Assembly: GCA_012514775.1 (NCBI GenBank)
Contig: JAAYZQ010000075.1
Coordinates: 1 to 15,366 of the forward strand
From: Anaerolineaceae bacterium
Lineage (GTDB): Bacteria; Chloroflexota; Anaerolineae; JAAYZQ01
Direction of reading: 5' to 3'
Length of the DNA: 15,366 bases
Below, piece by piece: positions 1 through 5,991 of this stretch. Both the position numbers and the translations under genes were made by a program. The notes under the pieces are model-generated. The model saw only the letters and a program-made list of their open reading frames with translations. It did no database searches and was not told the DNA's origin. Within the stretch, counting starts at the first letter, position 1. Each line of letters opens with the position of its first letter.

Positions 1-336
1 ATGAGCCTGGGCCTGGCCCTCATGGAAGAGTACCTGCCGGGCGTCACGCGGGGCCTGAACGACTACTACCTGCCCACGGCGCGCTGCATGCCCCGGATCA
101 CGGTCATCCCCGTGGAGGTCCCCAGCCGGTGGGGGCCCCTGGGGGCCAAGGGGCTGGGCGAGGCCGCCACCCTGGCCACCGCCCCGGCCATACTCAACGG
201 CATCTATCACGCGTGCGGCGCCCGGGTGCGCACGCTGCCCGCCACGCCGGAGCGGGTGCTTGTCGCCCTGCGCGAGGCCGGCGCGCGCAACGCAGGACGA
301 TCATCCGCCGCATCGTCGGCAGAACAGGTGAGGTAG
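1..336 (+). CDS. Molybdenum hydroxylase (xanthine dehydrogenase/CoxL family) large subunit, C-terminal fragment
   Basis: This is the last ~111 residues of a molybdopterin-binding large subunit; the gene enters from the left edge, so the ATG at position 1 is probably an internal Met. The family hydroxylates purines, aldehydes or other substrates at a Mo-cofactor, normally together with FAD and 2Fe-2S subunits. Seen directly: a GAKGLGE motif at residues 48-54, followed by a helix rich in Ala and ending in AILNGIYHA. In xanthine oxidases the Glu of the G-x-GE motif is the active-site base, so E54 is probably catalytic. The tail after about residue 85 matches the usual end of the family (TPERVL), with a short Ala/Ser-rich extension. 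The substrate cannot be told from this fragment. The flavin reductase-like gene begins 5 bp downstream, which suggests co-transcription. Confidence 0.85.
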   Translation: MSLGLALMEEYLPGVTRGLNDYYLPTARCMPRITVIPVEVPSRWGPLGAKGLGEAATLATAPAILNGIYHACGARVRTLPATPERVLVALREAGARNAGRSSAASSAEQVR

Positions 337-341
337 AACTG

Positions 342-902
342 ATGGCAAAAGTGGTCAAACCGGGGTCTACGGCCCTCTATCCGGTTCCGGTCGTGCTGGT
401 GAGCTGCGGCGTGGACAGGCCGAACCTCATCACCCTGGCCTGGGTCGGCACGCTGTCGTCCGACCCGCCCACGGTGGGCATCGCCGTCCGGCCGGAGCGC
501 TTTTCCCACCACCTCATCGTCGAGGGTGGAGAGTTTGTGGTGAACCTGCCCCACGCCGGCCAGGTGGGCCTGGTGGATTACTGTGGACAGGTCTCGGGCC
601 GCGAGGTGGACAAGTGGGCAGGCTGCGGCCTCACGCCGGCGCCGGCTTCCAGGGTGCGGGTGCCCGTGGTGGCCGAGTGCCCGGTGAGCCTGGAGTGCCG
701 GGTGAGCCATCGCCTGGTCCTGGGCGTTCACGAGCTCTTTGTGGGCGAGGTGCTGGCCGTGCAGGTGAACCAGGAGGTGCTGGACGCCAAGGGGCACGTC
801 GACTATCAGCTCGCGCGGCCCCTGGCCTACGCCGGCGGCTACTACTGGGAGCTGGGCGACCTGCTGGGCCGCTTTGGCGACTGGCGGCGCGGCTGCGCCT
901 GA
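342..902 (+). CDS. Flavin reductase-like (FMN-binding split-barrel) protein, flavoredoxin type
   Basis: A 186-residue protein of the flavin reductase/DIM6-NTAB family, which binds FMN and passes electrons from NAD(P)H or a redox partner. The open frame extends far upstream, but the ATG at 342 is chosen because family homology begins there and a GTGAGGT ribosome-binding site precedes it. Family features seen: an N-terminal PVPVVLVSCG strand, ITLAWVGTLSSDPP (about residues 30-43, FMN phosphate side), EFVVNLPHA, DYCGQVSGREVDKW, AECPVSLECRV, and FVGEVLAVQV near the C-terminal barrel. It starts 5 bp after the molybdenum hydroxylase stop, so the two are probably one transcript. A role as electron or flavin partner of that enzyme is inference. 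Family assignment is secure; the exact substrate is not. Confidence 0.9.
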   Translation: MAKVVKPGSTALYPVPVVLVSCGVDRPNLITLAWVGTLSSDPPTVGIAVRPERFSHHLIVEGGEFVVNLPHAGQVGLVDYCGQVSGREVDKWAGCGLTPAPASRVRVPVVAECPVSLECRVSHRLVLGVHELFVGEVLAVQVNQEVLDAKGHVDYQLARPLAYAGGYYWELGDLLGRFGDWRRGCA

Positions 903-909
903 GGACGAT

Positions 910-975
910 CGGGCAGGCTGGAGGGAAAATCGAAACACGCGACCAATCCTGTCCGGCCCGCCCGGAGCCTGCCCG
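910..975. repeat. Inverted repeat downstream of the flavin reductase gene
   Basis: CGGGCAGGCT at 910-919 is perfectly complementary to AGCCTGCCCG at 966-975 (10 bp, 46-nt loop). The heptamer GACGATC also lies beside both arms (904-910 and 975-981), so direct and inverted repetition coincide. No T-run follows on the + strand. It may form a 3'-end structure for the upstream gene, or be the trace of a small insertion. The function is unknown. Confidence 0.5.
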
Positions 976-981
976 ACGATC

Positions 982-1012
982 AAAAAAGCCCCCCGGTCAA
1001 AGCCGGGGGGCT
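982..1012 (-). terminator. Rho-independent terminator of the rpsU-infA transcript
   Basis: A perfect 10-bp stem (AGCCCCCCGG and CCGGGGGGCT, 987-996 and 1003-1012) with a 6-nt loop. Read on the minus strand it runs straight into T6, the run of A at 982-987 on the + strand, so it is oriented to end transcription coming from infA. On the + strand the following sequence is not T-rich, so termination of the convergent flavin reductase transcript here would be weaker. Confidence 0.82.
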
Positions 1013-1016
1013 GGGA

Positions 1017-1151
1017 TCTCTTTCCTGGTCACAAAGAGACGGCGGCACTCGGGCGAAAAGCCCTGAGCAATGCGGGGCCTGCCAGCGTTGCGGCGCCCTG
1101 TGGGCGCCCGCCGGCGAGGCAGCCGCGCCGGGCCGGAATTGCCTTCCGGCC
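1017..1151 (-). other. Structured 3' untranslated region of infA (tandem hairpins)
   Basis: Between the infA stop and its terminator lie four further inverted repeats and no recognisable gene; rpmJ, often found after infA, is absent. They are GGCCGGAA/TTCCGGCC (1131-1138 and 1144-1151, 5-nt loop), GGCGCCC/GGGCGCC (1092-1098 and 1102-1108, 3-nt loop), GGGC/GCCC (1051-1054 and 1060-1063) and TCTCTTT/AAAGAGA (1017-1023 and 1033-1039, 9-nt loop). They may protect the mRNA 3' end or form a small RNA derived from the 3' region. The pairings are seen directly; the role is inference. Confidence 0.5.
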
Positions 1152-1168
1152 TGGACCGGCGCCGTGGG

Positions 1169-1417
1169 CTACTCGTCTCCGCTCGTGGTCCGCTTGCGGA
1201 AGCGATAGGTGATGCGTCCCCTCGTCAGGTCGTAGGGCGACAGCTCGACCAGCACCCTATCGCCGAGCAAGACGCGGATATAGTATCGCCGCATCTTGCC
1301 CGAGAGGTACGCTAGCACTTCGTGGTCGTTCTCCAGCCGCACCTTGAATTGGGTGCCGGGCAGGCAGTCCACGACGGTGCCTTCCATCTCGATTTTGTCA
1401 GTCGTCTCTTTGGCCAA
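1169..1417 (-). CDS. infA: Translation initiation factor IF-1
   Basis: An 82-residue IF-1, a single S1-type OB fold that binds the 30S A site and helps IF-2 and IF-3 during initiation. Diagnostic segments: an MAKE start, [43 protein letters not shown], and [16 protein letters not shown]. The usual length is about 72; the extra residues are a short basic/acidic tail after RITYR. The start codon is TTG (1417-1415). No in-frame ATG exists upstream, and the N-terminus would lose its conserved MAKE if Met11 were used. A strong GGAGGAGGA Shine-Dalgarno supports the TTG. It lies 38 bp downstream of rpsU on the same strand and is probably co-transcribed, rather than sitting in the more usual secY/adk/map ribosomal-protein context. 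Confidence 0.97.
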   Translation of the reverse strand: MAKETTDKIEMEGTVVDCLPGTQFKVRLENDHEVLAYLSGKMRRYYIRVLLGDRVLVELSPYDLTRGRITYRFRKRTTSGDE

Positions 1418-1420
1418 AAA

Positions 1421-1430
1421 ATCCTCCTCC
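1421..1430 (-). promoter_or_regulatory. Shine-Dalgarno deciding the TTG start of infA
   Basis: GGAGGAGGAT on the minus strand lies 3 nt before the TTG at 1417, with the core GGAGG 6-9 nt away depending on register. It is the only good ribosome-binding site here and fixes TTG as the start. Confidence 0.8.
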
Positions 1431-1455
1431 TGTCACCAGGAACGTTCGTTTCACT

Positions 1456-1668
1456 CTAACTGTACTTCTGCCTAGCTTCACGCTGTCGCTGCCGTCGCCG
1501 GGCGCGGCGAATAGCACGCTGCTTCTGGATGCGGCGCATCTCGCTGGGCGAGATGTACCATCGCTTCCGCCTGGCCTCGCTCAGAATTCGCTCCTGCATG
1601 ACCTCCTTGCGGAAACGCTTGAGCAAGCTCTCCTGCGATTCGCCGTCTTTCAGGGTAACGGTTGCCAA
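1456..1668 (-). CDS. rpsU: 30S ribosomal protein S21
   Basis: A 70-residue S21, the small basic protein near the anti-Shine-Dalgarno region of 16S rRNA. Family features: LKDGESQESLLKRFRKEV, then LSEARRKRWYISPSEMRR, and a C-terminal helix that is almost all Arg, Gln and Lys. The open frame extends to 1734, but that extension reads through the leader hairpin and its U-tract and is not S21-like. The TTG at 1668-1666 is chosen because the protein then begins MATVTLKDGES, as expected for the family, and it lies 8 nt after GGAGG of an extended Shine-Dalgarno. An in-frame GTG at 1677 overlaps that Shine-Dalgarno and is less likely. It is the first gene of the rpsU-infA unit, transcribed from the promoter at 1963-1991 through a long structured leader. 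Confidence 0.93.
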   Translation of the reverse strand: MATVTLKDGESQESLLKRFRKEVMQERILSEARRKRWYISPSEMRRIQKQRAIRRARRRQRQREARQKYS

Positions 1669-1673
1669 AACAC

Positions 1674-1683
1674 TCACCTCCTT
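1674..1683 (-). promoter_or_regulatory. Extended Shine-Dalgarno of rpsU
   Basis: AAGGAGGTGA on the minus strand is complementary over its whole length to the usual 3' end of 16S rRNA. It sets the TTG at 1668 as the rpsU start. S21 sits next to the anti-Shine-Dalgarno in the ribosome, so such a strong site on its own mRNA could make translation sensitive to S21 level; that is inference. Confidence 0.75.
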
Positions 1684-1715
1684 CCCACCCGACGATTCGT
1701 ACACTTGCGCCGGAC

Positions 1716-1758
1716 AAAAAAAACCGGCCCGCACATTCCTGCACTGGATGGCGACCGG
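1716..1758 (-). terminator. Candidate attenuator (terminator-like hairpin plus U8) in the rpsU-infA leader
   Basis: On the minus strand an imperfect stem forms between 1758-1746 and 1739-1724. It has 13 pairs including one G-U, single-base bulges at 1730, 1733 and 1737, and a 6-nt loop at 1745-1740. The outer arm CCGGTC pairs with GGGCCGG-side bases and is followed immediately by eight T (1723-1716). This is the form of an intrinsic terminator, yet it lies about 200 nt after the promoter and 48 nt before rpsU. No good second promoter is visible between it and rpsU, so it is best read as a conditional terminator. No folding energy was calculated. Confidence 0.6.
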
Positions 1759-1962
1759 GTTCGCGCAACCTCTGGGTCTCCGCGCACACCTATGCCGGTC
1801 CTGGAACCCACAAGCCGGGCCGTGTCCTGCTCTGCTCGTCGGGCCCCTTTCCAGCGCTCGTCCGTCTACATGGCGTTCACACTCCTAGGCGGGGGCTGTT
1901 CCCACAGCTCCGGTCAGTAGCCAGTCTACGTCCGCCATCCATCCAGGCGCAAATGCGACTGT

Positions 1963-1991
1963 ATTATAGCAGATTACCGGAAAATCGTCAA
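1963..1991 (-). promoter_or_regulatory. Sigma-A promoter of rpsU-infA
   Basis: On the minus strand TTGACG (1991-1986), a 17-bp spacer and TATAAT (1968-1963). One mismatch from consensus with ideal spacing, so it should be a strong promoter. Predicted start near 1956. Confidence 0.87.
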
Positions 1992-2027
1992 AGCTGGATG
2001 GCCTTCAAGTTAGGTGGATCGATACCA

Positions 2028-2051
2028 GGTGCGTCGCACGTGCAACGCACC
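2028..2051. repeat. 24-bp near-perfect palindrome between mutS2 and the rpsU promoter
   Basis: GGTGCGT (2028-2034) and ACGCACC (2045-2051) flank GCACGTGC, giving 11 of 12 symmetric base pairs; the one mismatch is 2035/2044. It ends 11 bp after the mutS2 stop, reading on the minus strand, and lies 37 bp upstream of the rpsU -35 box. No T-run follows, so it is a poor intrinsic terminator. It could be a protein-binding site or a Rho-dependent 3' end of mutS2. Confidence 0.6.
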
Positions 2052-2061
2052 GGCATGTGAT

Positions 2062-4452
2062 CTAGCTTTCGGCCAGGTAGGCGATGGTGACGCCCGACCC
2101 TCCCTCGCCCTGCTCGCCGGCCCGGTACGACTTGACCAGGGGGTGGCTGCGTAGCACCTGCTGCACGGCCTGCCGCAGGGTGCCCGTGCCCTTGCCGTGG
2201 ATGATGCGCACAAAGGGCATGGCCGACAGGAACGCGTCGTCCAGGTACTTTTCCACGACGGGCAGGACCTCTTCAACCCGCTGGCCCCGCAGGTCCAGCT
2301 CGATGGCGGGCGCCGGGTGGGTTTCGACGTGGATGGTGGGCTTTTGGGTCTCGGCCTTCTGGCGCCTGGCCCGCCGCTCCAGGTCTGTCCTGGCGACGCG
2401 CACGCCAAAGGAGCCCACCTGGACTTCGGCCGTGCTGTCCTCCAGGGCGGTGACCTGGCCCGTGGTGCTCAGCCCGCGCACCCAAACGGTGTCGCCCACC
2501 TGGATCTCGCCCTCCAGGGGGACGCTGTCTTCCTGGAGTGGGGGCGGCACCGGCGGTGCCTTCTCCTCCAGCTCGGCAAGGCGCTCGCGGGCCTGGGCCA
2601 GCCACTCATCGGGCAGGCTGCGGACCCGCTGCTGCTCGGCCATCTCGCTCCGCAGGTTCTCGATCTCTTGCTCCAGCTCGGACAGGCGGCGGCGCACCTC
2701 GGCCCGGGCCTCGCCCAGGATGGATGCCCGCTCGCTCTCGATGACGGCCAGCCGGGCGTTCAGCCGGTGCTCCTGCTCGGTGGCCGCGCGCCGGGCCCTC
2801 ACGGCTTCGTCCCGGGCGGCGGCCGCCTCGCGGTGGGCGGCCTGGATCTCGGCCAGGAGCGACTCGGCCTCCAGGTCCTCGGGCGAGACCAGCTCGCGGG
2901 CGGCATGGACGATGGACGTGGGCAGCCCCAGGCGCTCGGCGATGGCAAAGGCGTTGCTCCGGCCGGGCAGGCCGATCTGCATGCGGTAGGTGGGCGACAG
3001 CGTCTCCAGGTCAAACTCCAGGCTGGCGTTTTCGACGCCCGGCGTGGTGTGGGCAAAGAGCTTCAGCTCCGAGTAGTGGGTGGCCACCAGGGTTGTGCAG
3101 CGCCGGTCCAGGAGGTGGGTCAGGATGGCCCGGGCCAGGGCCGAGCCCTCCACCGGGTCGGTGCCGGCGCCCAGCTCGTCCAGGAGCACCAGGCTACGGT
3201 CGTCGGCCCGGCCCAGGATGGCGACGATGTTGTTCAGGTGCGACGAGAAGGTCGAGAGGGACTGCTCGATGGACTGCTCGTCGCCGATGTCGGCATAGAT
3301 GCCCTCAAAGACCGGGATGGCCGAGCCCTCGGCTACGGGAAGGTGCAGGCCCGCCTGGGCCATGGCGGCCATGAGCCCCACCGTCTTGAGCGACACGGTC
3401 TTGCCGCCGGTGTTGGGCCCGGTGATGACCAGGGCGTACTGCTCGCCGGTCAGCGCCACGTCGATGGGCACCACCCGGGCCGGGTCCAGGAGCGGGTGAC
3501 GGGCCTGGCGCAGGTCGAGGCGATAGCCGGCCTCGCCGGCGGCCACGGAGCCCGGCCGCCCGCGAAACGGAATGAGCTCCGGCTCGGTGGCGTCCAGGAC
3601 GTTGGCATAGCGCCCCTTGGCCATGGCCAGGTCCAGGTCGGCCAGCGCCTCCACGGTCCAGGTCAGCTCGTCGGCCAGTCGCGCCACGTGGGCCGCCAGG
3701 TCGCCGAGGATGCGCTCGATCTCTTTTTCCTCCTCGAGCTGCAGCTCGCGCCACCTGTTGCCCATCTCCACGGCCGACAGGGGCTCGATGAAAAGCGTGG
3801 CCCCGCTGGCCGAGATGTCGTGGACGATGCCGGGGATGCGCCCCTTGAACTCGGCCTTGATGGGGATGACGTATCGCCCGCCGCGCTGGGTCAGCAGCGC
3901 CTCCTGGAGATAAGGGGCGTTGTGCGGGTTGGCGATGATGCGGTTCAGCTTGTCCATGAGGCGTTCCTGGGCAGTCCGCATTTCGCGGCGGACGCGCGCC
4001 AGCTTGTCGCTGGCGTGGTCCAGCACCTCGCCCTGCTCGCTGATGGCCCCGTCGATGTCGGCCGACAGTCCCTCGCAGGGCTCGATGCGAGCCGCCACGT
4101 CGGCCAGCAGGGGAGCCTGGCCGTGGAGGCGCTCCAGGATGCGCTGCACCCGCCGCGCGGCGCGCAGGGTGCTGGTGACGTCCAGCAGATCGTTGGCCGA
4201 CAGGAGCCCGCTGCGCCGGGCGATCTCGACCAGGGGCCGCACGTCGTGGGCGCCGCCCAGCGACAGCCCCCCCTGGCTGTCGAGGAGGTAACGCGCCTCC
4301 CTGGTCTCTTGCAGGCGCTGCTGCACCTCGGCCAGGACGGGCGACGGCTGCAGGGCAAGGGCCAGGCGCTCGCCGGCCGAAAAAGAGACCTGGCGCGCCA
4401 GGTGGGCCAGGACCTCATGAAACTCGACCGTATGAAGGTGTTTTTGATCCAT
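2062..4452 (-). CDS. mutS2: Endonuclease MutS2 (MutS-like ATPase with Smr nuclease domain)
   Basis: A 796-residue full-length MutS2. The family lacks the mismatch-recognition domain of MutS; it acts on branched DNA or collided ribosomes and is linked to suppression of recombination. Domain order seen: helical core/lever region (about 1-290), ATPase with Walker A GPNTGGKT (345-352), ABC-type segment STFSSHL (400-406), Walker B LVLLDELGAGTD (421-432; D425, E426) and the ATHYSEL switch (457-463), a charged coiled coil (about 520-635), then a KOW-like linker (650-690) and the C-terminal Smr domain (715-796) with LDLRG (719-723) and HGKGTG (752-757). All key motifs are intact. Its ATG overlaps the cvpA stop by 1 bp (TAATG), so it is translationally coupled. 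It is the last gene of the unit starting at the promoter 5992-6020. Confidence 0.97.
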   Translation of the reverse strand: MDQKHLHTVEFHEVLAHLARQVSFSAGERLALALQPSPVLAEVQQRLQETREARYLLDSQGGLSLGGAHDVRPLVEIARRSGLLSANDLLDVTSTLRAARRVQRILERLHGQAPLLADVAARIEPCEGLSADIDGAISEQGEVLDHASDKLARVRREMRTAQERLMDKLNRIIANPHNAPYLQEALLTQRGGRYVIPIKAEFKGRIPGIVHDISASGATLFIEPLSAVEMGNRWRELQLEEEKEIERILGDLAAHVARLADELTWTVEALADLDLAMAKGRYANVLDATEPELIPFRGRPGSVAAGEAGYRLDLRQARHPLLDPARVVPIDVALTGEQYALVITGPNTGGKTVSLKTVGLMAAMAQAGLHLPVAEGSAIPVFEGIYADIGDEQSIEQSLSTFSSHLNNIVAILGRADDRSLVLLDELGAGTDPVEGSALARAILTHLLDRRCTTLVATHYSELKLFAHTTPGVENASLEFDLETLSPTYRMQIGLPGRSNAFAIAERLGLPTSIVHAARELVSPEDLEAESLLAEIQAAHREAAAARDEAVRARRAATEQEHRLNARLAVIESERASILGEARAEVRRRLSELEQEIENLRSEMAEQQRVRSLPDEWLAQARERLAELEEKAPPVPPPLQEDSVPLEGEIQVGDTVWVRGLSTTGQVTALEDSTAEVQVGSFGVRVARTDLERRARRQKAETQKPTIHVETHPAPAIELDLRGQRVEEVLPVVEKYLDDAFLSAMPFVRIIHGKGTGTLRQAVQQVLRSHPLVKSYRAGEQGEGGSGVTIAYLAES

Positions 4453-5018
4453 TACAACCTGAAGGTAAAGATTTCGGGCGGCAAACCCTTCGGCATCCAG
4501 GGCCGCAGCGTGGCAATTGCGACGGGCAACACCCGATAAAAGACCGGGATCAGGGAAGAACGGCGAAAGTAGCCGATCATGACCTGCTGAAAGCCCGCTT
4601 CGTGGCCCAGGGGAGCGCGAAGGAAGAAGGCCAGGACCAGGATGGAAAAGCCGATCCAGAGCACGCTGAGAACAAAGCCGATGACCATGCCGCCGAGCTG
4701 GTCGATCTGGCGCACGCCGGGCAGCTCGGTGTCCTTGTACGTCCGCTTCAGGACAAAGTTGAGGGCGGCCGAGACAAGGACCAGGATCAAGAAGAAGCTA
4801 AGGCCCTGGCTGATGGATTGCGGCAGCCGCGCCACGAAGCGCAGCCAGTTGCTCGCGGGTACGTGGAGGGTCATGGCTGCCACGGCGGCGAGGTAGAGCA
4901 CCAGCAGGCTGAGGGCCATGCGCACCAGGCCGCGCACAAAGCCAAAGGCCACCCCGCCCAGCAGCGCAAAAACGATGAGGACGTCAAACGGGTTGAGCCA
5001 GCTCGTCAGAGAAGCCAC
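4452..5018 (-). CDS. cvpA: CvpA family inner-membrane protein
   Basis: A 188-residue membrane protein of the CvpA/colicin V production family. Four hydrophobic segments are visible (about 11-33, 36-52, 71-92 and 108-134), with the family's early G-x-x-x-G-F-x-R-G-L turn (residues 22-31) and a basic loop before LDQLGG-like residues (about 105-111). The exact role is poorly known; the family has been linked to colicin export and stress resistance. The start is GTG at 5018, preceded by AGAGGTGA at good spacing; the nearby ATG at 5023 is out of frame. Its neighbour mutS2 overlaps by 1 bp, and cvpA-mutS2 linkage is also known from Firmicutes, which supports the call. It is 51 bp downstream of the second receiver gene. 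Confidence 0.85.
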   Translation of the reverse strand: MASLTSWLNPFDVLIVFALLGGVAFGFVRGLVRMALSLLVLYLAAVAAMTLHVPASNWLRFVARLPQSISQGLSFFLILVLVSAALNFVLKRTYKDTELPGVRQIDQLGGMVIGFVLSVLWIGFSILVLAFFLRAPLGHEAGFQQVMIGYFRRSSLIPVFYRVLPVAIATLRPWMPKGLPPEIFTFRL

Positions 5019-5069
5019 GGCATCACCTCTTTCCTCGAGTCGCCTTGCCGTCCTGCAAGCTGCCGGCCC

Positions 5070-5477
5070 TCAGTCCGCGCCCTCGTCGGTCGCAGGGTCA
5101 GAGGGCTTGAGCACTCGCTCGATGCGGGCGATCAGCTCACGGCGTGGCAGCTTGGACTTGACTATGAAATCCTGCAGATCGGTGCGTGCCAGCCACATGA
5201 TCTGGTCGAAGGGCGAGTTCAAGGCTGTGAGGGCGATGACAGGGATGTCGCGGATGGTCGGATCCTGCTTCTTGCGCAGGAGCACCTCGGCACCGTCCAT
5301 GTCCGGCATCATCAGATCCAGGAGGATCAGATCCGGCTTTTCGCGGCGCATGGCATCCAGGCCTTCAACGCCGCCGTCGGCTCCGATGACCGTGTAACCG
5401 GCCCGGCCCAGGATCAGCTTGATGTACTCGATCATGTCGGGATCGTCTTCGATACACAGAATCTTGGCTCCGCTCAT
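5070..5477 (-). CDS. Receiver-only response regulator (second of tandem pair, atypical)
   Basis: A 135-residue CheY-like protein made only of a receiver domain. Acidic pocket E10/D11/D12, phospho-acceptor D54 in ILLDLMMPDMDG, T84 and K107 are present. Unlike its neighbour, the residue after the conserved Lys is Ser rather than Pro, and the loop is one residue longer (K-S-K-L-P-R); loss of the cis-Pro suggests changed signalling. The open frame continues far upstream, but homology begins at the ATG at 5477. That ATG overlaps the stop of the upstream receiver gene (ATGA, 4 bp), implying translational coupling. Both share the unusual SPFDQIMW stretch before the Lys, so they are probably a tandem duplication. 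No output domain is present; the partner kinase is not in this window. Confidence 0.9.
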   Translation of the reverse strand: MSGAKILCIEDDPDMIEYIKLILGRAGYTVIGADGGVEGLDAMRREKPDLILLDLMMPDMDGAEVLLRKKQDPTIRDIPVIALTALNSPFDQIMWLARTDLQDFIVKSKLPRRELIARIERVLKPSDPATDEGAD

Positions 5478-5902
5478 GTCGCTATCCCGGCTCCACGGCT
5501 TTCTTCGGCAGTTCCCCTGGCCAGTACCCGTTCCACGGTATCCAGCAGCTCCTTCCGCTTGAAGGGCTTGGTCACATAGTCTCGAATCTCGGTGCGGCGC
5601 TTCCACATGATCTGATCGAAGGGCGAGGCCAGGGCGGTTACGGCGATCACGGGAATGTCGCGGATGGCTGGATCCTTTTTCTTTTGCAGCAGGACCTCGG
5701 CGCCGTCCACGTTGGGCAGCATCAGATCGAGGAGGACGACGTCGGGAATCTCGCGGCGCATAGCCTCCAGGCCTTCCTGACCGTCGTGGGCGCCCAGGAA
5801 GGCATAGCCGGCCGACTCGAGAATGAGCCGCAGCAGATCGAGCATATACGCTTCGTCCTCGATGCACAGCACACGGGGCTTGCTTATCACGTCCTCAGCC
5901 AC
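5474..5902 (-). CDS. Receiver-only response regulator (first of tandem pair)
   Basis: A 142-residue single receiver domain with all canonical phosphorylation residues: E15/D16, D59 in VVLLDLMLPNVDG, T89, and K112-P113 in the YVTKPF motif. It ends in a short Arg/Gly/Ala tail with no output domain, so it should act by protein contact or as a phosphate relay. The GTG at 5902 is the start, with a GGAG about 9 nt upstream; a nearby ATG is out of frame. It is the first gene of the unit, about 85 nt after the predicted transcription start, and its stop overlaps the start of the next receiver. The leader contains a CCTGGT/ACCAGG stem. Genomic association with cvpA and mutS2 hints at a stress role but does not show it. 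Confidence 0.92.
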   Translation of the reverse strand: MAEDVISKPRVLCIEDEAYMLDLLRLILESAGYAFLGAHDGQEGLEAMRREIPDVVLLDLMLPNVDGAEVLLQKKKDPAIRDIPVIAVTALASPFDQIMWKRRTEIRDYVTKPFKRKELLDTVERVLARGTAEESRGAGIAT

Positions 5903-5991
5903 AGTTCATAACTCCGAAACGGCATCGCCGCTGGCGAGGGCAGGCTCCTGGTTTGTCCTACGATAATGCGCCTACCAGGCCGATATCCGAC

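Larger units (their letters stand above)
1669..1956 (-). promoter_or_regulatory. Long structured 5' leader of rpsU-infA, candidate cis-regulatory RNA
   Basis: About 288 nt separate the predicted transcription start (~1956) from rpsU, and no credible gene lies there. Pairings seen on the minus strand: a GNRA-capped hairpin GCTGT-GGGA-ACAGC (1908-1895); ATGGCG (1938-1933) with CGCCAT (1875-1870), enclosing that hairpin; and alternatively TGGATGGCGG (1941-1932) with TCGCCATCCA (1754-1745), nine Watson-Crick pairs plus one G-U. The second option uses the 5' arm and part of the loop of the terminator-like hairpin, so the two cannot coexist. GACCGG (1800-1795) can also pair with the outer terminator arm (1758-1753), and GGGTTC (1809-1804) with GAACCC (1762-1757). 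I recognise none of the common riboswitch classes, T-box, 6S, tmRNA or RNase P signatures. An independent ~240-nt small RNA is the main alternative. Confidence 0.5.

Noticed and set aside
129..341. N-terminal extension of the flavin reductase frame
   Set aside because: It overlaps the molybdenum hydroxylase gene in another frame and is Arg/His-rich; the ATG at 342 with its ribosome-binding site fits the family.
1013..1168. A possible rpmJ (L36) or other small gene after infA
   Set aside because: No frame shows the L36 cysteine pattern or a ribosome-binding site; only hairpins are present.
1669..1734. 22-residue N-terminal extension of S21
   Set aside because: It would translate the terminator-like hairpin and U8 tract and the Shine-Dalgarno itself, and is not S21-like.
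1716..1956. T-box, cobalamin, SAM or other known riboswitch in the rpsU leader
   Set aside because: None of the signature core sequences I know (for example the T-box AGGGTGG-ACCGCG element) is present.
2197..4539. A 780-codon open frame antisense to mutS2
   Set aside because: It mirrors mutS2 codon structure in a GC-rich genome, its translation is low-complexity (G, Q, L, V rich) with no family features, and mutS2 motifs are all intact on the other strand.
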